Under the pieces are notes generated by a model. That model did not search any database. It worked only from the letters and a program-made list of their open reading frames with translations, and had not been told where the DNA came from. This document shows, piece after piece, positions 55,401 to 64,000 of a stretch of DNA of 64,000 nucleotides; position 1 is the first letter of the stretch; each line of letters opens with the position of its first letter. The stretch comes from Haliclona indistincta (Eukaryota; Porifera; Demospongiae; Haplosclerida; Chalinidae), in contig OZ024785.1 of the NCBI GenBank assembly GCA_964017065.1, positions 12,789,086 to 12,853,085 of the forward strand. The letters are read 5' to 3'. Position numbers and translations under genes: made by a program.

Positions 55401-57732
55401 ATTCGGCTTGCTCTGTATCCGATATTCCAAGTGGATAGCTTGACAACGGAGTCATCAGGTGTGAACGTATTTACACGGATTTCTCGTGTAAACACCCCAA
55501 AACGATTTCAAACTTTTTGTATGAGCGTACCTCAGCATTTATACTTGTACAGAATGCTAGGAAGAGTCTTCAAACAACATCTATCAACAAAAAGTTTCTT
55601 CTTTCGCTTTGGTACAAGCGAGTACCAGCGTGCTCGCCTAAAAACGCCACACCCACATTCCATTGATTAAAATTAACTTCCGCTGGCAAACCGGCGTCGT
55701 GTAAACAGCCAAAACGATGCAGCCGAATACGCATACATCCCCCCGTTTTGGGCTGATCGTCTACGTGTAAACGCCGCCATACACACACAGATACACAACA
55801 CGACTACTGTATGCCTCGTGGCTCCGCCCACCGAGGCATAATCAGGCATCACAATCAGGCATCCACCAACCACAATCAGGCATCCACTACCTACTACTCA
55901 ACCATCTATCAGGCATCCACCAACTACAATCAGGCATCCTACTACTCAACCATCTATCAGCCAAACACCAACTACAATCAGCCATCCACCAACTACAATC
56001 AGCCATCCACCAACTACAATCAGCCATCCACCAACTACAATCAGGCATCCTACTACTCAACCATCTATCAGCCAAACACCAACTACAATCAGCCATCCAC
56101 CAACTACAATCAGCCATCCACCAACTACAATCAGCCAAACACCAACTATATACAATCAGCCATCCACCAACTAAAATCAGCCATCCACCAACTACAATCA
56201 GCCATCCACCAACTACAATCAGCCATCCTACTACTCAACCATCTATCAGCCAAACACCAACTACAATCAGCCATCCACCAACTACAATCAGCCATCCACC
56301 AACTACAATCAGCCAAACACCAACTACAATCAGCCATCCACCAACTACAATCAGCCATCCACCAACTACAATCAGGCATCCTACTACTCAACCATCTATC
56401 AGCCATCCACCAACCAATACAATCAACCATCCATTAGCTGTCAGTTCTATGTCATTAACTGGTAATAATACCTACATACAATGTAAAATTAATGTTTCCA
56501 CTATTTTTTGAAATTTAGCAAATCAGCAACTTCATTTCAAGGCTGTCAAATCTCCAGAATCATCTGGTAAATCCCGCACAGTAATCAAAAGCATGCATGC
56601 AACAATTATTGTGCCTCATTTTTGTTAGCTTTGACATAATTATTATTATGATGCATTATTGGCTACTCTGAAAAACAAAAATTTTGTAAAAATATACACT
56701 GTTAATTAGTTTTGATTAACTTTCTAGCTATTTACATCCAGCATTCATCAATTAGTATACTATTATTGAGCTGTAGTGTCTATAGCAAGATATACCTTTC
56801 AAGACGTCTCTTGTTATACATCTCAGAGTCATCTTCTTTATGGCGTGTATATAGTGAGTATGATAACTTTATTAATTCTCTTTTGTAGTGAACACCTGCT
56901 CAACCACCATCCCAGCTCCCTTACCTAATATTTCCAAGTGTCATGTACCCATCTCAACTGCCCGTGCTCCCCCTGCAACTCACACAACATGGATTCCGAA
57001 TCTTATGCTTAAATCTGATGACAAAGATAGGCTGTCCTCACCAACAGAGTGGCTTACAGATACCATCATAAATGCAGCACAGACACTGTTAAAGCAGCAT
57101 ACCACAACTTATGTTGGCTTTCAAAATACCCTACTGGGTGTGATTCTTAAATTCAAGCCACTAGAAAAAGAAAGACCATTTATCCAGATCCTTCATGTCA
57201 ATGGAAACCATTGGATCACCAGTACGAATGCTGGATGTAAGGCAGGAGAAATTAAACTCTTCGACAGTGCAGTAAACAGCTATATCACATTGCGTGCAAA
57301 GCAGCTGATTTGTTCTTTTCTATACTCCCAATGGAAAACACAGTCAAGTTTAATGTTGTCAATATGCAAGTCCAGCCAGACTCTGCCTCATGTGGATTAT
57401 TTTCAATTGCAGTGGCAACTGAACTAGTTGCTGAAAAAGACCCGGCAAAGTGCAAATGGGACGTCGGTAGAATGAGGGAACATCTATTGCACTGTTTCGA
57501 GTCTAATAAATTGACTCCATTCCCACAAATTGGAGAAAGAAAAGTATGTCCAGGAACACCTTTTAAGAGGGTGATCACTGAAAAGATCTTCTGCAAGTGC
57601 AGAATGCCTCGTGACCCACGATTAGAAATGATCAAATGCAGCATGTGTTCAAAACTGTACCATCACACATGCTGCAAAATTAGTGGTAAATTACCAAGAG
57701 ACCATTCATGGACTTGTCATCTGTGTAACTGA
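46058..57732 (+). CDS. Homeodomain-like / Ulp1 (C48) protease / PHD-finger protein, multi-exon, probably broken
   Basis: Exon 1 (46058-46276) starts at ATG and has an acidic N-terminus then RVRPFSDATVAALRAYHKKG and ETGLSVEQVK. Exon 2 (53241-53373) continues in phase as RWIKKENYRKSR, so the joined helix VKRWIKKENYRK resembles a homeodomain recognition helix. Exon 3 (53454 on) has GLQHYNKAASQQYANLT and ELERLGFEGFAIG, with a possible 45-base intron at 53645-53689. Several Ser/Pro-rich exons follow to 54570. The last exon (from 56889) encodes a Ulp1-like protease with EWLTDTIINAAQ, catalytic His in VNGNHWI, Asp in LFDSA and Cys in SASCGLF, then a PHD finger (CKCRMP to CHLCN). A one-base frame change near 57325 separates Asp from Cys. 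C48 proteases process SUMO-like proteins and PHD fingers read histone tails. Full exon list between 54600 and 56889 is unresolved. Confidence 0.55.
46392..46425. repeat. (ATT)n tail of LINE
   Basis: A pure (ATT/TTA)n run at the 3' end of the minus-strand LINE. Short-repeat tails of this type are common for CR1/L2-like LINEs. Confidence 0.8.
46426..48298 (-). pseudogene. 5'-truncated LINE with frameshifted reverse transcriptase
   Basis: A minus-strand frame at 48032-46458 has LLVPVPKPGKNLSHSDSYRP, FACFLDASKAFDLV, GVRQGGVLSPILFAIYLDEL and the catalytic AYADDVVLL. These are motifs of non-LTR reverse transcriptases of the CR1/L2/RTE type. Upstream coding (48298-47791) with KKKFWKQIKQLKRGS is in another frame, so there is a frameshift near 47850-48030. 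No endonuclease domain is present. It lies within intron 1 of the homeodomain-like/Ulp1/PHD gene, antisense to it. Confidence 0.85.
48305..48540. repeat. Minisatellite, left part (split by LTR element)
   Basis: Degenerate tandem units of about 30-35 bases containing agtatggaaacgggaacctt and gtctagcacaagt. It stops at 48540 at the LTR element and resumes at 53067 (to about 53190). Confidence 0.9.
48541..48764 (+). repeat. 5' LTR of Ty3-type retrotransposon
   Basis: 224 bases, beginning TGTGGTGTTAGACAC and ending GCTAACGCTACA. It carries a TATA-like tatttaaaaag. It appears identical to the 3' LTR at 52843-53066. The presumed primer-binding site tggtggcagcgg follows directly. Confidence 0.95.
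48961..52830 (+). CDS. Gag-Pol polyprotein of Ty3-type retrotransposon
   Basis: One frame of about 1289 codons from the first ATG (48961); it is open upstream from 48883 without an ATG. In order: a capsid-like region (about 1-210), two CCHC-type zinc knuckles (about 218-255, CSWCGK and CRKCKKTGHYEAVC), an aspartic protease with DTGA (about 297), and a reverse transcriptase (about 430-620) with VDLTKLN, LPFGISSAPEHFQ and MMDD at about 570 in place of the usual Y(V/I)DD. Then RNase H (about 718-850, SADASSFGLGAVL), an HHCC integrase finger (about 943) and an integrase core with D, D and E (about 1003, 1058, 1094; D35E spacing). Integrase followed after RNase H marks the Ty3 order. No envelope gene. 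Confidence 0.95.
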   Translation: MATPQGTVSPPEPFSFSKPQLWCRWIRRFERYSKASGLADKGDEAHLNMLIYCMGDEADDILTSFKYADGESEKSYETVRKKFDAHFVPQRNVIYERALFNSRRQEPGEPVDSFITALHTLVEHCDYEGLRDQMIRDRIVVGINNSSLSEKLQLDSKLTLATAITQVRQSEAVKLQQPTLRGNPKDTPVGEVQSKHHARPKQAPQKSKPKNSRPENSKCSWCGKSPSHSRQKCPAKDATCRKCKKTGHYEAVCRSAAKVSSIEQEEDAFIGTVSDRSKDNWSITLQVNDKPTEFHIDTGAEVTVISERVWTHLDKPALQPSDRNLKCPDTHSLPVMGMFTASIKSHTHETKTQVYVVKGASRSLLGQPAIEQLHLIQRIGVVSSQSLNPHAEFPGLFTGLGKLDGDYTIQLKEGAKPFALSTPRRVAIPLLEPVKEELQRMERLGVISKIQEPTDWCSGMVVVPKGDGKVRICVDLTKLNESVQRERHPLPAVDQVLAQLSGAKVMSKLDANAGFWQIPLSEESSRLTTFITPFGRYRFHRLPFGISSAPEHFQRRMSEMLAGIPNVVCMMDDVLVYGETLEEHNKHLREVLTRLEKAGMTLNNEKCKFAQTSLQFLGHVIDSSGVRPDPGKIEAITEFKQPKNVGDVRRYLGMVNHLSKFAPNLAEVTQPMRELLNKDTHWVWEEAQQTAFEKTKEMLTKSPILTLFDPNLETTVSADASSFGLGAVLLQKQSDGENKPVAYISRSMTSTEQRYAQIEKEALAFTWACERLSDYLIGLKFHIWTDHKPLVPLFSTKHLEEMPIRVQRFRLRMMRYDFSISHVPGKQLLIADALSRSTSRDPTDDDESFHQEGNAYIQLIMQNLPATEQRMEQIKELQQQDEACQLVTKYCYSSWPDKKTAPRVVRPFLPLAAQFSVENGVLMRGSRIVIPPPLQQQILEKLHEGHLGITKCRDRARQSVWWPGLSTQLEKIVTSCETCCKHQQQRAQPLVPSELPELPWQKIGTDLFEWKGDPFLLYVDYYSRYIEIAKLNRTTAGEVINKSKSIFARHGIPEIVFSDNGPQYTAEAFEDFAKSYQFVHKTSSPYFPQSNGEAERAVRTVKNMLEKSSDPYLALLNYRTTPIQGGQYSPAELLMSRLPRTKVPTTRERRKPEIPDETRVRNRDQHMKNKQKKNHDKHHGARELPHVEEGDRVWIPTRNEEATVIETDVAPRSHVIRTNQGSEIRRNRKDIIQLPEERTQQLSTQNDQSPQLHENNQSPQSHENDQSTGPRRSTRTQRPTEHFAPFIKH
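52843..53066 (+). repeat. 3' LTR of Ty3-type retrotransposon
   Basis: 224 bases, same sequence as the 5' LTR, preceded by a purine-rich tract and followed by the tttgt target duplication. Confidence 0.95.
53067..53190. repeat. Minisatellite, right part
   Basis: Continuation of the ggaaacgggaacctttgtct tandem repeat interrupted by the LTR element, ending about 50 bases before exon 2 of the homeodomain-like/Ulp1/PHD gene. Confidence 0.85.
53945..54562 (+). other. Series of similar Ser/Pro-rich mini-exons
   Basis: Five short exon-like blocks lie at about 53945-54006, 54053-54180, 54250-54328, 54382-54437 and 54480-54560. Each follows an AG acceptor, and from the second onward each ends in a PPxKKR-type codon series directly at a GTTAGT or GTGTGT donor. 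Peptides include ASTSSDCPVPIPPDCPVP, ASNSSAAPLPTC and ASNSAILLPLPSS. The second block has an internal repeat of PDCPVPIP. They look like tandemly duplicated exons encoding a disordered linker of the homeodomain-like/Ulp1/PHD gene. Confidence 0.6.
54600..55288. other. Unassigned intronic sequence
   Basis: No convincing exon. It contains two similar stretches around gatcgccagc...gatcgcgaggtaagc (about 54947 and 55111), suggesting a local duplication. Confidence 0.4.
55292..55778. mobile_element. ATA-flanked MITE (GGCGGCGTTTACACG ends)
   Basis: Inverted ends GGCGGCGTTTACACG and CGTGTAAACGCCGCC, flanked by ATA (55289-55291, 55779-55781). The GCGTTTACAC end is shared with the 17825-18584 element, so the two are probably related 3-bp-target families. 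Non-coding. Confidence 0.75.
55850..56440. repeat. 21-bp minisatellite coding for PSTNYNQ heptads
   Basis: About 25 units of ccaccaactacaatcagccat with interspersed ctactactcaaccatctatc variants. Because the unit is 21 bases the frame stays open for over 200 codons on the plus strand, giving Tyr/Asn/Gln-rich heptads (PSTNYNQ), with a frame change near 56150. It may be an exon of the surrounding gene or simply an intronic repeat; I cannot decide. Confidence 0.85.
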
Positions 57733-58195
57733 TGATCTTTAATTTTTTGTTCAGTAGTCTTTGTCTACAGTGCACATCTTTACATTATGATATTAGCTAA
57801 TGCATCAATGGTAGCTGCTGTCATGATTATAATTATAATTTTTGATGACCCCTTACATTATACATGTACTATAATACTACAGAAACAAGCATGCATGACT
57901 TTGTGTTATTTGACTGGGATATCAACAGCCTTTGCTTGTTAGCTAGCTAGCCTTATTAGGGAGGCACGGTAGTGACTCCCTATGTAGGGATGAACGAGAA
58001 AACAAGATGGCGGCTACATACAATGTATTAGCGTTCAAACGCTGATATTTCGCCTGGTGATGAATTTTAAACGTCCAAAGACACTTAGATCTGCTCTCTA
58101 GCGTTGCCCCATCTTACAGTAGCAAGGAGATCGCTCGAAATTGTTACTAAAGTGACGAACCTGGAAACGGTGAAAATCGAGTTTCGTCATCTTCG

Positions 58196-58393
<198 letters not shown>

Positions 58394-58705
58394 AGCGCGC
58401 CTAGCGCCTTTATGCGAGCAGTGCCGAGACCAAAACACCCATGAACAATCATGAAATTCTCCTGGCAGGTGCCTTTCGAACTTCGTTTTTAGCGAAACGG
58501 CGATATAAATTACGCGACTTCACGATCGTGATCCATTGTCAGCTAAGTATTAGACGCCATTGTTGTGATTGCGCAATACGCATGTGACTAAGCAGTGGTT
58601 AGCGCACGTGACCAAGCACCAGCTTGAGTATCGTCGCGCCGTATCAATCACAGAGAACACATAATTTATCTGTCTGGAGTCTTCGAAGAACGGTAAGCTC
58701 GTATA

Positions 58706-59331
58706 GACCATTTTAGTCGCTAATCGTTTTCCCGCGCGCACCCGTACAACACCGTACATGACCGTGTCGACGCCACCATTTTGTCGGTATTGTGCTGCAG
58801 GCAAAACACAAAGTTTCGTCTCGTTTTGCGTGCTTAGCTAGGTACTTTGCACACACAAGCGAAAGTAGATTGCTTATATGAGTCACTAGAGTTTGAAAAC
58901 GTGCGTTTCTATCTCTCGAACAGCCAGCAAAGCGGGAAATATGGAACGAAACTACTGACATTTTGTTCGAGTTTACTTGCACACTGTCTCTACGAGCAAC
59001 TACATCATGGTAGCAAACAATACTGGATAGCGGCCTTGATCGAACAGTCCAATCGATAATAGCTTGGCTGATACAGAACAGCAGCAAAACTGGACCAGTT
59101 TCTAGCAGTCAACTGCTTACTAACTTCGCTTTCTTGACCGAGATTGTGGCAGTAATGTCCGTTTGTAAACTCTTAAGCTTGCAAAGTAATATTCAATCGC
59201 TTGCAAGTTGAAATTAGCCAGCCAAGCGCGCAAAAAAACGAATATCTTGTGTTTTTCCAGCAGCACAATACCGTCAAAGTGGCGGTCCAAACATTCGCGC
59301 CTATTAGCGCCTAAAATGGTCTATAGGATCA
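58706..59331. mobile_element. TA-flanked MITE inside repeat D
   Basis: Ends GACCATTTTAG and CTAAAATGGTC, flanked by TATA on both sides. The other D copy has a single undisturbed tata at this point. This is a mariner-type signature. Non-coding. Confidence 0.75.
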
Positions 59332-59957
59332 CTATTCTGCGCTTGCCAGATTATTATAACCGGACCCCGTGCCTACAAACAAGTGTGGGCGGGGCTCGTA
59401 TGCACTCGTAGGCGAGCTGATATGACAACAGCTGTAATAATTATAAAGAAAAGGCATCAACAACAGTAAAAGTAAACTAATGGTGGAAACAAAGACGGCT
59501 CAGTACATGCATGATATTGAACTGCACTTCACTGAAAAACAAAAAAGGACACAAACAAGAAAATTAAAAAGATTTCTATCGAAATCAAAAGAATGTAGTG
59601 ATGAAGAAATCTACTACTGGTCCACAATGTAAACCAACAAGGAACAACCATGAAATGGTAACACGATTGACTTGCTAACAGACCATAGATCCCTACATCA
59701 GTGGCTGTACATAAGATCAATATTTTTGTCACAAGCTGAATTCAATTCAATGCACGTCATGTGTCAGTCAACAGCAACTAGCTGAACTAGCTATAGTCAG
59801 CCACAGCAGCCACTGATGTAGGGATCTATGGTCTGTTAGCAAGTCAATCGTGTTACCATTCCATGGTTGTTCCTTGTTGGTTTACATTGTGGACCAGTAG
59901 TAGATTTCTTCATCACTACATCCTTTTGATTTCGATAGAAATCTTTTTAATTTTCTT

Positions 59958-60633
59958 GTAATAAAATTATATAACTGAAAATTTTATTTCTTAATGCTAG
60001 CAAACTAACTAGTTGTCATGATGCATTGGTTTGTGCAGACAATCCAGTAAACCCCGTAATATAGCTACATCAAAAAACTTAAGACTAAGCTATTATTATT
60101 GATTTATGTCTTTGTGAACAACTTTGGGCAATAGCACTGCATTAGTAAACACAACATGAGATATGTATGACTATTATCATTGCCGATAGGCAATGATATG
60201 TAGGGATGACCACGAATTAAGATGGCGGCTACTCATGTGTGAAATGAGTTTTCGCACATATCTCTACTATTATACATCTATACTGCATTTTAACTATCTC
60301 TGAGTAACTCTGAAGTGTAAGCGCTTGTAGGAAGTCTATGAAAGTCGCCGGGACTGCTTGTTTGACGACGAAAATCAAGACAGAGAGCATTTGCAGATCT
60401 TCGCTGTTATAGCGTTTCTCGAGATTCTAGACATCTAGGATTGATCAGGCGATTGTTCTGAGCAAGAAAATACCTTTGGCGAAGCTGGCAGACGTTTCTA
60501 AAGTGGTAAACTGAAATCGCCGCCCACGCGAATTGTTCGTCTTCTTCTTCTTCTTCTTTGACAAGCATAGCGCTGTCATGAGTGAACGAATCACTACCAA
60601 ACCTGCACCATCGCATGTGTATATATCAGGGTT
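59958..60633. other. Unassigned interval
   Basis: No gene recognised. It includes a hairpin (tatcattgccgataggcaatgata, stem of about 10) at 60176-60199 and a (CTT)n run at 60540-60557. It is the sequence expected across the 14365-14564 gap if the two duplicates are collinear. Confidence 0.4.
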
Positions 60634-62062
60634 AGTGCACTTACTTCTTAGATAGGCATCAAACACTACCAGAAGCGAGTAATCCTTGAAAAACATGGTT
60701 TTTGGACCGTTTTGGACTAGCGACTTCATTAATTAACCCTCTTGTCGCTTCTTATCATTAACTCCGCCCACATCGGTTTTGCAGCTATCTCGCCACTGCG
60801 TTTTGTCTCTGCTCTGGACGCTTCAGCGCGCAAGCCAGAGGTATGAAAATGTGTCTAAACCAGTACTATACCCTAAATAACACTGATCTGTTCGTTAACG
60901 CTTCAGATGGCGGGTTAAAGCTGACTTTATACACAGACGTGAACAACTTGAGTGTCTAGCCTGCTTACCGGCAGCAAGATTCTGCGCACAGTACGGTTCC
61001 TACACCAAGCAGTAAGTTGCAAAGGACTAGAACCCTCTGTGAGTGTGATAATGACTTCAACAAGATTCTACTAGGCGTGCTCCTACTATTTAGGCTCGCA
61101 GCATCGATGAATTGTCAGTGCTAGTCTCTTCTTCATCCATTACAATACTAACAAGTATCATGTTGTCAAATCATACCTGGACTTGACATTATGCTGTCTG
61201 CGTCCTCAACCTCTTTAACTATTTTAAACCTTTCAATGAATGATTATTCTTGTGATTGGTAATATTAAACATTTAAACCACACTCCTTACTCTCAAGAGG
61301 CTGTGCACGTTCACATCTCTGCTAGACTAGTATCTATATACTGCTCACAGAGTTGTAAGAATGAAATAACATCTAACATAGATAAGTTCAAACTGACAGT
61401 AATCAAAAAAGTAACAGGAACAAGTAAAGTAAAAAATTTTTAATAAAAAACTGAAAAGTGTAGGGATGACTCTTAAAAAAGGAAAGGAACAAGATGGGAT
61501 GATGCTTGCAAAAGTAAAGGAACAAGATGGAATAATGCTTGCAAATGTAAAAGTCCCAAGTATCCCTACATCAGCGGCTTGAAGGAGGACGCAGTCCGAT
61601 GGAGTAATTGACGGTTGTGAATCTGTGTTTGGAGGACGCAGTCCGATGAAGTAATTGACGGTTGTGAATAACTATAATAATAGGTATCTGTACGTGTTTA
61701 GGAGGACGCAGTCCGATGAAGTAGTTGACAGTTGTAAATAAGCTGCAGGTAGCTGTGTTTGGAGGACGCAGTCCGATGAAGTAGTTGACAGTTGTAAATA
61801 ACTAGAGGTATCTGTGTTTTGGAGGACACGGTCTGATAAGTAATTGACGGTTGTAAAAGGTATAAGAAGAGGATTCCGCATTTGTCAATTGCACGTCGTC
61901 GCAGCAAGCCGCTGATGTAGGGATACTTGGGACTTTTACATTTGCAAGCATTATTCCATCTTGTTCCTTTACTTTTGCAAGCATCATCCCATCTTGTTCC
62001 TTTCCTTTTTTAAGAGTCATCCCTACACTTTTCAGTTTTTTATTAAAAATTTTTTACTTTAC
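60634..62062. repeat. Second copy of the post-gap segment
   Basis: Matches 14565-15990 with few differences (for example ctcgccactg for ctcgctactg, and a 2-base indel near 61013). Confidence 0.9.
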
Positions 62063-62065
62063 TTT
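61424..62065. mobile_element. Long-TIR foldback element, copy 2
   Basis: Same structure as 15356-15988: inverted arms of about 150 bases and five internal ggaggacgcagtccgatg units. Sequence beyond its right end differs from copy 1. Confidence 0.8.
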
Positions 62066-62071
62066 CATTAG

Positions 62072-62304
62072 TGTGTTTGGCGACTTAGAAGGTTTGAAAC
62101 AATGAAAACTGCTAAACAGCATCCAAGCACCATTCCAATGTAGCAATCCAGTATAATACATAGTATCATTAGTGTTGACAACATTTATGTATGACGTCAT
62201 TTTCATGTATATATTGTGCTGCTCAATAAAATAATCAGTCCTGTTCTGTCCTACTACGGTATCTCCATGTCGAGCGTCTTTAGTTTCGAGAAGACACACA
62301 CACA
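62072..62304 (+). repeat. Probable 5' LTR of BEL/Pao element
   Basis: Begins TGTGTTTGGCGAC and ends in CACACACACA, with a TATA-like tatatattg and an aataaaataa signal. It is followed four bases later by tggtccaccgagccgg, a plausible primer-binding site. The 3' LTR lies outside the window, so boundaries are not proven. Confidence 0.5.
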
Positions 62305-62395
62305 TTTCTGGTCCACCGAGCCGGATACTGTCTCTCTGGCAGTATCGCTACCACGTCCTGTCTGCCGAGAACACGTGCTGTTCCCTGCGCTCGTC

Positions 62396-63765
62396 ATGGC
62401 TGCTGTCTACCGTAGGAAGAGAGGTTCCGTACAGGGTCTGGTCACTCGTTTGAACACTCGTGTGAACAGTCTTGAGAGTTCCAGACATACAGCTGTAACT
62501 ATTGACGAAGTTCGTCGTATCATTGTACGTTTGCAAACTCTTACCGACGAATTCAAGCTGCACCATGATTCTATTCTTGAACTCGTGGATAATGAGGAAG
62601 TTCTCGCAGTCGAGCAAGAAATACTGGAAGCTCATGAAGACACAGTATCTAACCTATTCACTCGACTAGACAAGATTGCTGCCTCGTGTAACGTTGAAAA
62701 GGACACACAATCCAAGCAGGCTACCAAGCACCTTGATTACCTGAAGAAGGAAATAGCTGCTATTCGCACAAGTATCTCCACACTTCCTGCGAGTAGTAAT
62801 CACACATGTCTGCTACAACAACAAGAGGAGAAGCTAGGAGAGCTCAAAAAAGAATTCTCAGCCACCCGTCAGACTATTCTCTCTCTCGATATCGATGAGA
62901 CTAGTACGTTATCCGTACTACAGAAGGAAGTAGATGGTGATATCTTCAATTGTTCTCTCGATATCCGCAAAATACTCTACTCTAAAGATGTAAAGCCTCA
63001 CGAATCTGCTTCAGATGTCTCTGGCGTAAAGCTACCAAAACTTGATGTCCCAACTTTTGATGGTGATATCCTTCGTTGGAGCAGCTTCTGGGAGCAATTT
63101 GTTACATCAGTTGACTCACGTAGTAAACATCTCAGTAATGCTGAAAAACTCGTGTATCTACAACATGCTGTAAAGAACGGATCTGCTGCTGGTGTCATCC
63201 AAGGACTATCGCAGTCTGGAGAGCAGTACACAGAAGCCGTGGAATGCCTCAGACAAAGATACGATCGACCGCGTCTAGTTCACCAGATGCATGTACGCAA
63301 GATCATGGATATTCCTCGTATGAGAGAAGGCAGTGGAAAAGAAATACGACAACTACACGACACTGCATTACAGCATCTTAGAGCACTCAGAGCCATGGGT
63401 CATGAGCCATAGGATCATTCATCACATCATTACTTGAACTCAAACTAGACTCGACAACTATGTTCGAATGGCAACAACACAGTCGATCTCAATCTGATGT
63501 TCCGCATTTTGAGGAGCTACTCGCTTTCATCAATCTGCGCCGCGCTCAAGCAGCCGAAACTGTGACCCCAGACATCCGCAAGAAAAACCCTGAGCCACAT
63601 CCTCCTCCAAGGAAGGACTTCAGAAGAATTGGCTCATTCAACTCTTTCGTCACTCCCAACGAGGGTATCTCTTGTGTTGTCCGTAAGTCAAACCATCTAT
63701 TGCACACATGTCCTGATTTCAAAGCTTTGGGTCATGAGAATAAGATGAGTTTATTGAAGACAAAT
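62396..63765 (+). pseudogene. BEL/Pao-type gag, frameshifted and truncated
   Basis: Starts at ATG 62396 (MAAVYRRKRGSVQGLVTRLN). It has a coiled-coil region (about residues 20-190) and then KLPKLDVPTFDGDILRWSSF with LVYLQHAVKNGSAAGVIQGL, the DUF1759 signature of BEL/Pao gag. The frame ends at a TAG at 63410-63412. One base over, it continues as SFITSLLELKLDSTTMFEWQ into a zinc-knuckle region (HLLHTCPDFKALGHE). It is then cut at about 63765 by a LINE tail. Confidence 0.8.
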
Positions 63766-64000
63766 AGCCTTTGTTTCATTTTCTTGAGGGGGAAAATGAA
63801 ACAAACACAAAGGCTAAAGTTAGGCCATAGTAACTTTAATTTGTTTTTTAAAGTAATGAAGAGTAGAAAGAGCTTTCGTAGAGTGAGGGAGAGAGTTCCA
63901 GAGGTGGGAGGCAGAAGAGACAAATGATTGAAATGAAGCAGTTGAATGAGAAAAGGGAACAGAAATGTTGAGCGGGTCTAAGTGGCTTTGGGTTTCGTCG
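63766..64000 (-). mobile_element. 3' end of a LINE inserted in BEL/Pao gag
   Basis: On the minus strand, entering from the right window edge: LNISVPFSHSTASFQSFV then SHLWNSLPHSTKALSTLHYF. This is the typical C-terminal tail after the reverse transcriptase in CR1/L2-like LINEs (WNSLP...FKK). It ends near 63766-63800 in a small hairpin-forming stretch. The rest lies beyond the window. Confidence 0.6.

Noticed and set aside
62216..62395. Upstream extension of the BEL/Pao gag frame (MSSVFSFEKT...)
   Set aside because: It covers the probable LTR end and primer-binding site; the ATG at 62396 is a better start.

Overview
The window is eukaryotic: genes are split by short GT-AG introns, and LINE, LTR and DNA transposons are abundant. 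It most resembles an early-branching marine invertebrate, probably a demosponge. That guess rests on an intronless Death-domain/ankyrin gene, very short introns, a STELLO (DUF288) glycosyltransferase and several transposon-like host genes. The species is not determined. There is one 200-base assembly gap (14365-14564).

Left part (1-14364). A divergent pair, a TAF5L/TAF5-like gene (minus) and POLR3K (plus), occurs twice: at 1-4360 and at 10595-14364. Both POLR3K copies have complete reading frames. Both TAF5L copies break off at a 53-bp satellite array, before any WD40 exon. Between the two copies lie the 3' half of an SDF2/SDF2L1 gene (minus) and an intact Death-ankyrin gene (plus). A TTAA-flanked MITE follows.

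Middle part (14565-46000). After the gap comes a segment also present at 60634-62065, a MULE-type MITE, GC-rich tandem repeats and a STELLO gene (21066-23711, plus). An inverted second copy of STELLO lies at 40764-45737. It is broken by a nonsense codon and by an Academ-like DNA transposon carrying XPG/PIN-like and CXC-motif genes. Its 3' flank took up a TTAA-flanked Kolobok-like element that is filled with further elements. A 6359-bp block spanning transposon and gene then duplicated in tandem, apparently without a mismatch. The spacer between the inverted arms holds a decayed C2H2/CXXC/OTU gene and a 23-residue-repeat (STPR) gene.

Right part (46000-64000). A multi-exon gene runs from 46058 to 57732. 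It encodes a homeodomain-like helix, a series of similar Ser/Pro-rich mini-exons, a Ulp1/C48-type protease and a PHD finger. Its first intron is about 7 kb and holds a broken LINE plus an intact Ty3-type LTR retrotransposon with apparently identical LTRs. Further right are composite MITEs, a CTTT microsatellite, the second copy of the post-gap segment and the start of a BEL/Pao element cut by a LINE tail.

In overall character, a few ordinary housekeeping genes (Pol III subunit, SAGA/TFIID subunit, ER chaperone-like protein, glycosyltransferase) sit in a landscape repeatedly rebuilt by duplication and nested transposition.
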